DNA from: Alphaproteobacteria bacterium
Lineage (GTDB): Bacteria; Pseudomonadota; Alphaproteobacteria; ATCC43930; CGMCC-115725
Direction: 5' to 3'
Assembly: GCA_030041385.1 (NCBI GenBank)
Contig: JASHNY010000107.1
Location: 1 to 51,575, forward strand
DNA: 51,575 nucleotides
Part shown: positions 1-7,824 of the stretch, in pieces
How the letters are laid out: the number at the start of each line of letters is the position of its first letter
How positions within the stretch are numbered: the stretch's first letter is position 1
The notes under the pieces: model-generated
Told to the model about the DNA's origin: nothing
What the model saw: the letters and a program-made list of their open reading frames with translations, nothing else
The model's database searches: none
Position numbers and translations under genes: made by a program

Positions 1-399
1 GCCGCGCCCCACGGAGGCGATTTGATGCCGATCCGCAGCGCCGGCCGCGGCGGCGGCGATCAGCAGATGTTTCTCGAAGACGGGCCGATCGGCTACACCG
101 CCCGCCCGGGCAATCTCGGCGGCGTGCGCGACGCCTACGCGATCTACATGGTGGGCGACAGCATGGAGCCGCGCTACGAGCAGGGCTGGCTGTTGCACGT
201 CAACCCGTTCAAGCCGCCGACCCGCGGCCGCGACGTCGTCGTCTACAAGCGCGGCCACGCGGTATTGATCAAGCAATTCGTGCGCTGGGACGGCGACACG
301 CTGGTCCTGCGCCAGCTCAACCCCGAGGAGACGCTGCGCGTTCCGCGCGCCGACGTGATCGAATGCCACCTGATCGTCGGCGTCGATCAGGAGGGGTGA
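1..399 (+). CDS. S24 family peptidase / LexA-CI-type repressor, 5'-truncated by window edge
   Basis: This is the C-terminal peptidase domain of an S24 (LexA/CI/UmuD-like) protein. Family members are self-cleaving repressors or phage-type regulators with an N-terminal helix-turn-helix DNA-binding domain. The reading frame is open to base 1 with no stop, so the N-terminal part, presumably including the HTH, lies outside the window; TTG (22) and ATG (25) are internal candidates only. Counting from base 22, the nucleophile is the Ser of GDSMEP (about residue 47) and the general-base Lys is in VLIKQF (about residue 84), so the Ser-Lys dyad is complete. Stop TGA is at 397-399, a few bases before the remnant MFS gene on the other strand. 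Whether it is an SOS-type or a phage-derived regulator cannot be told without the missing half. Confidence 0.85.
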   Translation, partial: AAPHGGDLMPIRSAGRGGGDQQMFLEDGPIGYTARPGNLGGVRDAYAIYMVGDSMEPRYEQGWLLHVNPFKPPTRGRDVVVYKRGHAVLIKQFVRWDGDTLVLRQLNPEETLRVPRADVIECHLIVGVDQEG

Positions 400-402
400 G
401 AC

Positions 403-690
403 TTATTCCGCCGGCGCGGCTGCGGGTGCCGAAGCCTGGCGCTGGACCGGCAGCCACAGCGAGGCCAGCGCGGTCATCACGGCAAGCCCGGCGAGCACCC
501 TGAACACGGCCGTAAAATCGCCGCTCTGTCCGTAGACCGGGCGACCAGCGGCACCGCGAGCGTGCTCGCCCCGAACGAGGCGACATAGCGCAACGCATAG
601 ACCCGCCCGCGCCAACGCTCGTCGGTGTAACGGGCGACGATCGCGTCGTTGATCGGGATTTGTCCGAAGACGACGAACATCATCCCCACC
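403..690 (-). pseudogene. MFS transporter remnant (C-terminal part, frameshifted)
   Basis: The minus strand encodes a recognisable C-terminal stretch of a major facilitator superfamily permease split over two frames. About 690-545 reads MMFVVFGQIPINDAIVARY and onward to LAVPLVAR. After a one-base shift near 540-548 it continues as VYGQSGDFTAVFRVLAGLAV to a stop at 403. The first ten or so transmembrane helices are missing. The fragment stops abruptly near 690, where an AraC remnant on the opposite strand begins. It has no usable start or ribosome-binding site. I regard it as a dead gene; a sequencing error could explain the frameshift but not the missing N-terminal two thirds. Confidence 0.75.
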
Positions 691-691
691 G

Positions 692-844
692 CGGCCGCTG
701 CTCGCGGCCTTGTCGCGGCTGGCCGGCGGCGAGCCGGTGACGACGGTGGCGCTCGATCTCGGCTGCGACAGCCCCAGCGCCTTCACCGCCATGTTCCGCC
801 GCCAGCTCGGCGTCACCCCCAGCCGGTATTTTGCGGTGCCCTGA
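692..844 (+). pseudogene. AraC-family regulator remnant (C-terminal HTH only)
   Basis: Frame 692-844 encodes about 50 residues matching the end of an AraC/XylS DNA-binding domain: LAGGEPVTTVALDLGCDSPS, then AFTAMFRRQLGVTPSRYFAV, then TGA at 842-844. This is the second HTH and the conserved GVTPSRYF tail of cupin-AraC regulators. The ligand-binding domain and first HTH are absent. Its left end abuts the MFS remnant near 690. Both fragments keep their C-termini facing outward, as expected if one deletion removed the shared promoter region and both N-termini of a divergent regulator/transporter pair. Confidence 0.75.
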
Positions 845-924
845 CCGGCGGCGGCGTTTGTCATCGCCCGGGCCGCGGGCTAGGATCGCCCCCAGCGCGA
901 TGCCTCAACGGAAAGGACACGGCG

Positions 925-1800
925 ATGCCCACCAGCTTCACCGTCAACGACATGACCATCCACCGGATCGTCGAGCAGGAGCACGGGTTCACCCCGATGC
1001 TCGAATTCCTGCCGACGCTGTCGAAACAGGCGCTCGACGAGAATTTGTCGTGGCTGGCCCCCGGCGGCTACGACCAGGCCACCGGCAATGTCGTGCTGTG
1101 CTTCCAGTCCTATGTGGTCAAGACCCCGCACCACAATATCCTGGTCGATGCCTGCATCGGCAACGACAAGAATTTCCCGCTGCGGCCGGCCTGGAACAAA
1201 AAGAAGGACGACAACTGGATGCGGGCGCTGAAGGCCGCCGGACTGGGTGTCGAGGACATCGACTTCGTGATGTGCACCCACTTGCACGGCGACCATGTCG
1301 GCTGGAACACGCGGCTCGAAAACGGGCGCTGGGTTCCGACCTTCCCCAAGGCGCGCTACCTGTTCTCGAAAAAGGAATACACCTATTGGAGCGAGGTTCA
1401 CCAGAAGACCCCGCTCGACCAGATCACCGACAGCGTATTGCCGATCATCGAGGCCAACCGGGCCGAGCTCGTCACCAGCGACCATGCGCTCAACGACCAT
1501 ATCCGGCTGACCCCGACCCCCGGCCACACGCCGGACCATTTCGCGGTGTGCGCCGGCAAGGGCGGCGACAAGGCGGTGTTCACCGGCGACCTGATCCACT
1601 CGCCGATCCAGGCGCGCTATCCCGAGCTGGTCATGCGCGTCGACACCGACCGCGACCAGGCGGTGCGCACCCGCCGCAACTTCTTCGAGCGCTACTGCGA
1701 CACCGACACGCTGTGCTGCACGATGCACTTCCCGTCGCCGTCGGTCGGCCACATCAAGCGCTGGGGCGACGGGTTCCGGCTGGAATACGTCAACCACTAG
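925..1800 (+). CDS. MBL-fold metallo-hydrolase
   Basis: A 291-residue metallo-beta-lactamase-fold hydrolase, probably cytosolic since no signal peptide is seen. The metal-binding signature THLHGDHVGW lies at about residues 118-127 (His119, His121, Asp123, His124). Further ligands are His201 in TPGHTPDH and Asp222 in FTGDLIHSP, so the binuclear zinc site looks intact. The length and the N-terminal pattern resemble the lactonase/N-acyl-homoserine-lactonase-like branch used on many small esters; the substrate is unknown. ATG 925 is chosen because GAAAGGAC sits just upstream and homology begins there, although the frame is open back to 649 through the AraC remnant. It is convergent with hldD, and a perfect 8-bp hairpin separates them. 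Confidence 0.88.
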   Translation: MPTSFTVNDMTIHRIVEQEHGFTPMLEFLPTLSKQALDENLSWLAPGGYDQATGNVVLCFQSYVVKTPHHNILVDACIGNDKNFPLRPAWNKKKDDNWMRALKAAGLGVEDIDFVMCTHLHGDHVGWNTRLENGRWVPTFPKARYLFSKKEYTYWSEVHQKTPLDQITDSVLPIIEANRAELVTSDHALNDHIRLTPTPGHTPDHFAVCAGKGGDKAVFTGDLIHSPIQARYPELVMRVDTDRDQAVRTRRNFFERYCDTDTLCCTMHFPSPSVGHIKRWGDGFRLEYVNH

Positions 1801-1814
1801 CCCGCCTGGTCGCA

Positions 1815-1839
1815 CGAGCGGCTCGGCGCGGGCCGCTCG
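1815..1839. terminator. Convergent hairpin between MBL hydrolase and hldD
   Basis: CGAGCGGC (1815-1822) and GCCGCTCG (1832-1839) form a perfect 8-bp stem with a 9-nt loop in the 45-bp gap between two converging genes. There is no strong U-tract on either strand, so it is at best a weak bidirectional terminator or a 3'-end stabilising structure. Confidence 0.45.
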
Positions 1840-1845
1840 CGCCTT

Positions 1846-2829
1846 CTACAGATACCGGTCCGGCTGCGACAGGTAATTGCTGACAAAATCGTTCACCGCG
1901 GCTTCGAGCCCCGTGAACGGCGCGACATAGCCCCCCAGCCGCAGCCGCTCGATCGGCGCCTCGGTGAAATACTGGTAGCTCGCGCGCAATTCGGGCGGCA
2001 TATCGACATATTCGACGACCGGCTCGCGGTCGCAGGCGGCGCCGAGCGCGGCGATCAGGTCGCGAAAGCTGCGCGCCTGTCCGGTGCCGATATTGTAGAG
2101 GCCGCTGTCGCGCCCGTGCTGCCACAGCCACAGCACCGCCGCGGCGCAATCCTTGACGTAGACGAAATCGCGAAGCTGCCCGCCATCGGCGAAATCCGGC
2201 CGATACGATTTGAACAGGCGGATCGGCGCACCGTCGGCGACACGGCGGTAATTCTTGGCGACGAGGCTTTGCATCTCGCCCTTGTGGTACTCGTTCGGCC
2301 CGAACACGTTGAAGAACTTGAGCCCGGCCCAGAACGGCGGCGCGTGCCCGCGCGCCGCCTCACGCACCGCCCAGCAGTCGAAGGCGTGTTTCGACCAGCC
2401 GTACAGGTTGAGCGGGCGCAGCCGTGCGAGCGATTGCCGGTCGCTGCGGTCGTCGAACCCGGCCGACCCGTCGCCATAGGTCGCCGCCGAAGAGGCGTAG
2501 ATCAGCCGCTTTCCGGCCTCGGCGCACCAGCGCCACAAGGCTACCGAGCAATTGAGATTGGTGGCGATGATTTCGTCGGCGTCGGTGACGAAGGTCGATG
2601 AATTGGCGCCGAGGTGAAAGATCGTATCGACCAGGCCGCCATGCCGGCCAAGCCAGTCGAACAGCTGGTCGATCGGCACGATCTCGAAGAATTCGCGCTT
2701 GGCGATGTTGCGCCACTTTTCGGAGGTGCCGAAGCGGTCGACGATGACCAGATCGTCGTGCCCGCAATCGTTGAGCGCCGCCGCGACGACCGAGCCGATA
2801 AAGCCGCCGCCGCCGGTTATGACCAGCAT
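1846..2829 (-). CDS. hldD: ADP-L-glycero-D-manno-heptose 6-epimerase
   Basis: HldD (RfaD) epimerises ADP-D-glycero-D-manno-heptose at C6 to give ADP-L,D-heptose, the donor for the LPS inner core. The 327-residue length is normal for this extended SDR family. The NAD(P)-binding motif TGGGGFIGS is at residues 5-13, the catalytic YxxxK is Y143-GWS-K147, and the active-site Ser is in YASSAATYG (about 113-114). It follows hldE by 9 bp on the same strand, so the last two steps of nucleotide-heptose synthesis are co-transcribed. ATG 2829 has an AGGCGG-type ribosome-binding site. Nothing is unusual about the protein. Confidence 0.95.
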   Translation of the reverse strand: MLVITGGGGFIGSVVAAALNDCGHDDLVIVDRFGTSEKWRNIAKREFFEIVPIDQLFDWLGRHGGLVDTIFHLGANSSTFVTDADEIIATNLNCSVALWRWCAEAGKRLIYASSAATYGDGSAGFDDRSDRQSLARLRPLNLYGWSKHAFDCWAVREAARGHAPPFWAGLKFFNVFGPNEYHKGEMQSLVAKNYRRVADGAPIRLFKSYRPDFADGGQLRDFVYVKDCAAAVLWLWQHGRDSGLYNIGTGQARSFRDLIAALGAACDREPVVEYVDMPPELRASYQYFTEAPIERLRLGGYVAPFTGLEAAVNDFVSNYLSQPDRYL

Positions 2830-2838
2830 CGGCGCCGC

Positions 2839-4320
2839 CTATTGCGCGGCGCGGCGGCCGCCGGCAACGGGCGTCCGCGCGGCCGGCGTCTGCAGCCGGG
2901 TGATTGTTGCAGTGGTCGAGCGGCCCTCGACCAGGCCCGCGAGGACGACGCGCCCGCCGGCCGCCTGCACGACATCGGCGCCGACCACGCGGTCGATCGT
3001 GTAATCGGCACCCTTGACCAACACGTCGGGAACCAGCCGCTCGATCACCGCGAGCGGCGTGTCGTCGTCGAAGCTGATCACGCCGTCGACCGCCTCGACC
3101 GCGGCGATGACCGCGGCGCGGTCGTGCAGCGGATTGACCGGCCGGCCCGGGCCCTTGAGCCGGCGCACACTGTCGTCGCTGTTGAGCGCGACGATCAGCC
3201 GGTCGCATTCGGCGCGCGCGGCGGCGAGCAGCGCAACGTGCCCGGCATGCATGATGTCGAATACCCCATTGGTAAAGCCGACGACCAGACCGCGGCTCTT
3301 CCAGCGCCGCACCAGCGTCTCCGCCTGTGCGAGCGTATATTGCTTGGCCTCGTGCCACGCCGTGTCGCGAACGTCGCGCGACAATTCGAGCATCAACTCG
3401 TCGAGCTCGACCGCAGCGGTGCCGAGCTTGCTGACGACGATGCCGGCCGCCGCGTTGGCGAGGTGCATCGCTTGCGGCGGGGCAAAGCCGGACGCGCACG
3501 CCAGCGCCAATACCGCGATCACCGTGTCGCCGGCGCCGGATACGTCATAGACCTCCTGCGCGCGGGCCGGCTCGACATGCGCCGCACCCGAGGCTTCGAC
3601 CAATATCATGCCCTTGTCCGAGCGGGTGACGAGGATCGATTCCGCTTCCGCGTCGCGCATCACCTTGCTCGCCGCGGCGGCGATCTCGCTTTCCCCGCTC
3701 ACCGGCAATCGCGAGGCCGCGGCCAATTCCTTCAGGTTGGGGGTGATGCAGGTGGCACCGCGATAGCGGCTGAAATCGTCGCTTTTGGGGTCGACATAAA
3801 CCGGCAGCCGCGCCGCCCGGGCGCGCGCGATGGCAGCGGCGACGACCGCGGGGCTGAGGACACCCTTGCCGTAATCCGACAGGATCACCGCGTCCGCCTC
3901 TCCGAGCGCGCGATCGAAGGCGGCGAGGAGCTGCGCCTCCTCCTCGGCATCGGGGGCGGCGGTGTTCTCCTCGTCGACGCGCACGATCTGCTGGTGCGAG
4001 GCCAAATAGCGCGTCTTGCAGGTGGTCCGCCGCCGCGCGCTGGCGATGTGCGCGTCGATCAGCCCGGGCGTCGCCCGAATCCGCTCGGCCAGCTGGTCGC
4101 CGGCCCGGTCGCGGCCGCTGAGCCCGACCAGGATGGCCTTGCCGCCGAGCGTCGCGATATTGCGCGCGACATTCCCGGTGCCGCCGAGCATCCTGCGTGT
4201 TTCCTTCAGCAGAAGCACCGGCACCGGCGCTTCCGGCGACACCCGCTCGATATCGCAATAGGCGAACTCGTCGAGCATGATGTCGCCGAGACACAAGATC
4301 GTGCTGCTGGAAAAGTCCAT
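2839..4320 (-). CDS. hldE: Bifunctional heptose-7-phosphate kinase / heptose-1-phosphate adenylyltransferase
   Basis: HldE (RfaE) carries two activities of LPS heptose synthesis: kinase at O1 of D-glycero-D-manno-heptose 7-phosphate, then ADP transfer after dephosphorylation. The N-terminal part (about 1-320) is a PfkB/ribokinase domain with the GGTGNVARN substrate loop and the catalytic SGAGDT motif. The C-terminal part (about 340-493) is a nucleotidyltransferase with FTNGVFDIMHAGH (HxGH near residue 358). I start at ATG 4320, giving 493 residues. The frame is open another 83 codons upstream, but that extension is Arg/Pro-rich and overlaps the fkbM-like gene, so it is not coding. It lies between a FkbM methyltransferase and hldD in an envelope operon. 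Confidence 0.95.
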   Translation of the reverse strand: MDFSSSTILCLGDIMLDEFAYCDIERVSPEAPVPVLLLKETRRMLGGTGNVARNIATLGGKAILVGLSGRDRAGDQLAERIRATPGLIDAHIASARRRTTCKTRYLASHQQIVRVDEENTAAPDAEEEAQLLAAFDRALGEADAVILSDYGKGVLSPAVVAAAIARARAARLPVYVDPKSDDFSRYRGATCITPNLKELAAASRLPVSGESEIAAAASKVMRDAEAESILVTRSDKGMILVEASGAAHVEPARAQEVYDVSGAGDTVIAVLALACASGFAPPQAMHLANAAAGIVVSKLGTAAVELDELMLELSRDVRDTAWHEAKQYTLAQAETLVRRWKSRGLVVGFTNGVFDIMHAGHVALLAAARAECDRLIVALNSDDSVRRLKGPGRPVNPLHDRAAVIAAVEAVDGVISFDDDTPLAVIERLVPDVLVKGADYTIDRVVGADVVQAAGGRVVLAGLVEGRSTTATITRLQTPAARTPVAGGRRAAQ

Positions 4321-4384
4321 CGGCGGCGCGAACCCCCAAGCTGCAATTGCGGCGATCCTACCACGCTGCGGCGGCGGCGGCCCG

Positions 4385-5131
4385 TCATTCGATCGAGGGC
4401 ACGCTCGCGCCGGGCGGCAGGAACCAGATGTCGCCGTCGCCGGGCGCAACCGGGGCAAGCGCGCCGGCTTGGCGCTGGGCAAAGGCGCGGTAGCCGCGCG
4501 CCTGCAGAAAGGCGAAGGCGTCGGCAACCCGGTCGCCGACGCGGGCCAGGCGCGTGCTGTCCAGTTCAAGGAGCAGGCACGGGCGAAACCGCTCGATCGT
4601 CCGCTGCGCCCCGGTCAGCAGCCGCATTTCGCTGCCCTCGATATCGGCCTTGATGAAATCGAGGCGGTCGAGCGCCAGCTCGGCGGTCAATTCGTCGATC
4701 GTGGTCTGCACCACAACCTCCTCCGCGACGGGCCGGTCCGGCGCCTCCGACGCGCCGAGATGCGCAAGGCCGAAGCCGATCGCCCCGCTCGCCTTGATCG
4801 GCGAGAACAGCCGTTCCAGCCGCGTTTCGGCGCCGAGCGCGACCGGCACCACGGCGACGTTGCCGAGGCGGTGCCACCACACGACCGTGCGCAGGATCGC
4901 ACGCGCATAGCTCGCCGGCTCGATCGCATAGACCCGCCCGTCGGCGGCAAGCCGGGACAGCAGCTTGGTGATTTGGCCGGCATGCGCCCCGACATCGAGC
5001 ACCACCGCGTCCCGCGGCACATACCGGGCGAGCAGCGGCATCAGCGCGCGGTGATGCTGCTGCGTCAGCGCCTTCCATAAATGCGCGGCGAAGCTGGGCG
5101 TCAGGCGCCATCGGTACGGGTGGATCGGCAT
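4385..5131 (-). CDS. FkbM family SAM-dependent methyltransferase
   Basis: A 248-residue FkbM-type methyltransferase. Members O-methylate sugars or polyketides; beside heptose genes a role on LPS core or another surface glycan is likely, but that is inferred from position. SAM motif I is VLDVGAHAGQ at about residues 44-53, followed by YAIEPA (acidic loop), VPVALGA, and the diagnostic FIKADIEGSE in the middle of the protein. There is no signal peptide or membrane helix. It is 64 bp upstream of hldE on the same strand and is probably the first gene of that operon. ATG 5131 gives the start MPIHPYRW. Confidence 0.88.
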   Translation of the reverse strand: MPIHPYRWRLTPSFAAHLWKALTQQHHRALMPLLARYVPRDAVVLDVGAHAGQITKLLSRLAADGRVYAIEPASYARAILRTVVWWHRLGNVAVVPVALGAETRLERLFSPIKASGAIGFGLAHLGASEAPDRPVAEEVVVQTTIDELTAELALDRLDFIKADIEGSEMRLLTGAQRTIERFRPCLLLELDSTRLARVGDRVADAFAFLQARGYRAFAQRQAGALAPVAPGDGDIWFLPPGASVPSIE

Positions 5132-5301
5132 TCTCCATCATCATAGCAGGCGGCCGAGAAAGTGGCTCGCGGCGCGCGGCAGGCGCCAGCCCATCGCGTG
5201 CAACGCATGCTGCACGACCACCGGGCTACTCGCCCGCGCTTGCCAGAAAGGCGGTGGGAGTTATAGTCCGCGCCGACCTGCCGCCGGTTTCGGGGACGTA
5301 G

Positions 5302-6501
5302 ATGCCGTTTCGATCGCATGCGGCGCCGCTAGCCGCGCTCCTGTTGACCGCGTTGATCGCGGCCCCCGGGCTTGCCGCCACCTTTACCGATTCGGCCGGA
5401 CGGCGCGTCGAGCTGCCCGATCACGTGACGCGCGTGCTGACCGCGGGACCAACCGCCGACGCGCTGGTGTTTTCGCTGGCGCCGAACGACCTGCTGGGCT
5501 GGAGCCGGGCGCCGCAAGCGCCTTATGTGCCGCGACGGTTTGCCGGGTTGCCGGTGACCGGCCTCGTGCTCGGCCCGGACCCGCGCAGCGGCGCGGAGAT
5601 CGTCCGCCGCCTGCACCCGGACCTTGTCATCGATGCCGGGCCGGTAACGCCGCTGCAGGCGGCCTTCGCCGACCGCCTGCAGCAGAGCACCGGGGTGCCC
5701 TGCATCCTGGTCGACGACACCTTCGTGCGGATGCCGACCGTGCTGCGTGCGCTGGGCCAGGTGCTGGGTGTGCCGGACCGCGCCGAAAACCTCGCCACCT
5801 ACGCCGAGCATGCGATTGACGCCCTGCGCGGGCGGTTGCTGATCCAGCCCTCCAGCGGGCGGCCGCGGGTCTATTACGCGCGCGGCCCCGACGGGCTCGA
5901 AACCGCTTTGCCCGGTTCGCCGGCCGCGGCGACGCTCGAGGAAGCCGGTGCCATCAACGTCGCCGGCGCCCTCGGCAGCGGGCGCCGGGCCATGGTGACG
6001 CGGCAGCAGGTGCTGAATTGGCACCCCGACATCATTATTGCCGAGCAGCGCTCGTTCTATGATGCGGTGTTGCGCGACCCGGCCTGGAGCGGGGTCCCGG
6101 CGGTGCGCAACCGCCAGGTCTTTCTGGCGCCGTCGAGTCCGTTCGGCTGGATCGACGAGCCGCCCGGGGTGAACCGGCTGATCGGTTTGTACTGGCTGTC
6201 GGGACTCTTTTACCCGGACGCAACCCAGGAGAATATCCGCTACACGGCCGATGACTTCTACAATACCTTCTATCAGGAGAAATTGACCGACGCGCAGCTC
6301 CACGCGCTGACCCGCGCGGCGCGCGCACCGCGCCAGCCGGGCCAGAAGGCGCCGAGCGAGGTGCTGCTCGGCGTCGGGCCGGAGCCGACAAACATCCCGC
6401 TGCCGGGGCTGCAAGGAACCCCGCATATCCCCGGCCGCACGCCGGCGATGCCGACAATGCCGGCGACACCGGGGATACCGGGCGGCAACCTGAAATATTA
6501 G
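5302..6501 (+). CDS. ABC-type iron-complex/cobalamin-like substrate-binding protein with Pro-rich tail
   Basis: A 399-residue exported binding protein of the BtuF/FhuD/TroA-like helical-backbone class. An N-terminal signal peptide (about 1-25, ending GLAA) is followed by TFTDSAGRRVELPD, the typical start of class III binding proteins, and by the repeated pattern PDLVID...PDIIIAEQRSF (HPDIII near the second lobe). Such proteins deliver siderophores, haem or cobalamin to a BtuCD-like transporter. No permease, ATPase or TonB receptor is nearby. The last ~45 residues are low-complexity with Pro-Gly-Thr-Met runs (PGLQGTPHIPG, PAMPTMPATPGIPGG), unlike ordinary members. GGGGA five bases before ATG 5302 supports the start. 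Ligand unknown. Confidence 0.82.
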   Translation: MPFRSHAAPLAALLLTALIAAPGLAATFTDSAGRRVELPDHVTRVLTAGPTADALVFSLAPNDLLGWSRAPQAPYVPRRFAGLPVTGLVLGPDPRSGAEIVRRLHPDLVIDAGPVTPLQAAFADRLQQSTGVPCILVDDTFVRMPTVLRALGQVLGVPDRAENLATYAEHAIDALRGRLLIQPSSGRPRVYYARGPDGLETALPGSPAAATLEEAGAINVAGALGSGRRAMVTRQQVLNWHPDIIIAEQRSFYDAVLRDPAWSGVPAVRNRQVFLAPSSPFGWIDEPPGVNRLIGLYWLSGLFYPDATQENIRYTADDFYNTFYQEKLTDAQLHALTRAARAPRQPGQKAPSEVLLGVGPEPTNIPLPGLQGTPHIPGRTPAMPTMPATPGIPGGNLKY

Positions 6502-6610
6502 AAGCCGCCCCGCTCGCCGTTGCGGGCAGGACGGCGGAAACACGGCTTGCGCGGGACCGCGCCGGCGTCGCAGACTTCGCCTCGGTCTTCTCCTCCGGGA
6601 GCGATTTGCG

Positions 6611-7654
6611 ATGAACAGCACCAACGCGGCCCCGTCCGCCCGCCATTTGCCGGTCCGCAAGGACTGGCTCGCCGCGACCCAGGAACCGGCGCTCGAACCC
6701 GATCGCCCGATCATCGATCCGCACCATCATTTGTGGGACCGACCGGGCAGCCGTTATCTGTTTCACGACCTGCTCGAAGACATTTCGAGCGGCCACAACA
6801 TCCGCGCCACCGTGTTCCTCGAATGCCGCGAGATGTACCGCGCCGATGGGCCGCCGGAACTGCGCTCGCTCGGCGAGACGACCTTTGTTGCCGGGGTCGC
6901 GGCGATGAGCGAAAGCGGCAAATACGGCCCCGCGCGCGCCTGCCAGGGGATCATCGGCAATGTCGATTTCCGCGTCGGCAGCCGGGCCAAGGGCATTCTC
7001 GAACAGCACATCGTCGCCGCGGGCGGGCGATTTCGCGGCATCCGCAACGGCGCGACCTGGCATGCCGACCCGCGCCTCAGGGTGTTCACCTCGGGCTCGG
7101 GCGAAGGGCTCTACGTCAATCGCCAGTGGCGCGAGGGTTTCGCCGCGCTGGCGCCCCTCAATCTGAGCTTCGAGGCGTGGATGTTTCACACCCAGCTCGG
7201 CGACCTCGTCGATCTCGCCCGCGCCTTTCCCGAAACCAGGATCTGCCTCAACCATATCGGCGGCGCGCTCGGGGTCGGACCTTACGCCGACAAGCGCGAC
7301 GAGGTGTGGGCCGAGTGGCGCACCCAGATCCAGAAGCTCGGCCAGTTCCCCAATGTCTATATCAAGCTCGGCGGGCTTGGCATGCCGTCGCTCTCGGGCT
7401 TTGAGATGGGACAGCAGGAACGGGCGCCCTCGTCCGAGCAACTGGCGGCGGCCTGGCGGCCGACGCTCGACGCCTGCATCGACGCGTTCGGCCCCGACCG
7501 CAGCATGTTTGAAAGCAATTTTCCGGTCGATAAGGGCATGTGCAGCTACGCCAATCTGTGGAACGCGTTCAAGCGCGTCGCCGAGCCCTATTCGCAGGAC
7601 GAAAAGGCGGCGATGTTCCACAACACCGCGCTCAAATTCTATCGGCTATATTAA
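6611..7654 (+). CDS. Amidohydrolase family protein (PF04909 type)
   Basis: A 347-residue TIM-barrel metal-dependent hydrolase/decarboxylase of the amidohydrolase-2 family, which includes lactonases, hydrolases and decarboxylases of aromatic and aliphatic catabolism. The metal motif HxH lies in IIDPHHHLWDRPG (about residues 35-47). Later conserved elements are CLNHIGGALG (His ligand) and FESNFPVDKG near the C-terminus, where the position usually held by a catalytic Asp reads SNFPVD. It is soluble with no signal peptide. ATG 6611 has a GGGAG ribosome-binding site. The thiolase-like/DUF35 pair lies downstream on the same strand beyond a 170-bp palindromic spacer, suggesting a loose catabolic cluster. 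Substrate unknown. Confidence 0.88.
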   Translation: MNSTNAAPSARHLPVRKDWLAATQEPALEPDRPIIDPHHHLWDRPGSRYLFHDLLEDISSGHNIRATVFLECREMYRADGPPELRSLGETTFVAGVAAMSESGKYGPARACQGIIGNVDFRVGSRAKGILEQHIVAAGGRFRGIRNGATWHADPRLRVFTSGSGEGLYVNRQWREGFAALAPLNLSFEAWMFHTQLGDLVDLARAFPETRICLNHIGGALGVGPYADKRDEVWAEWRTQIQKLGQFPNVYIKLGGLGMPSLSGFEMGQQERAPSSEQLAAAWRPTLDACIDAFGPDRSMFESNFPVDKGMCSYANLWNAFKRVAEPYSQDEKAAMFHNTALKFYRLY

Positions 7655-7661
7655 TTCTCAT

Positions 7662-7804
7662 CGTCATTCCGGGGCGTGACGCAGTCGCGAACCCGGAACC
7701 CATGAACACCGACCATTAGGAGGACGCAACGCCGCTGGCTTAACCTGCCTGGCCCGTGTTCATAGATTCCGGGTCCAGTCCTGGCGGACCGTCCCGGAAT
7801 GACA
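7662..7804. repeat. Extragenic palindromic element (copy 1, long)
   Basis: This spacer is a large imperfect palindrome. GTCATTCCGGGG at 7663-7674 mirrors CCCGGAATGAC ending at 7803. An inner arm at 7689-7709 (ending CCATGAACAC) pairs with 7756-7776 (starting GTGTTCATAG) at most positions. Elements beginning GTCATTCCGGG and ending CCCGGAATGAC are common extragenic repeats in alphaproteobacterial genomes. It sits directly upstream of the thiolase-like gene and contains no ORF. Confidence 0.8.
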
Positions 7805-7824
7805 AAGGAAAGGGGAGCATTCAC

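Noticed and set aside
2614-4653. Long plus-strand open frame of 679 codons over hldE, and many similar ones elsewhere
   Set aside because: These are antisense shadows of strongly conserved genes in high-GC DNA; they are Arg-, Asp- and Gly-rich and show no family pattern.
5144-5260. Minus-strand open frame ending HALHAMGWRLPRAASHFLG then a stop, just upstream of the FkbM gene
   Set aside because: It looks protein-like but is only about 39 codons, bounded by stops, with no start codon before an internal ATG and no family I can name. It may be a gene remnant, but I cannot support it.
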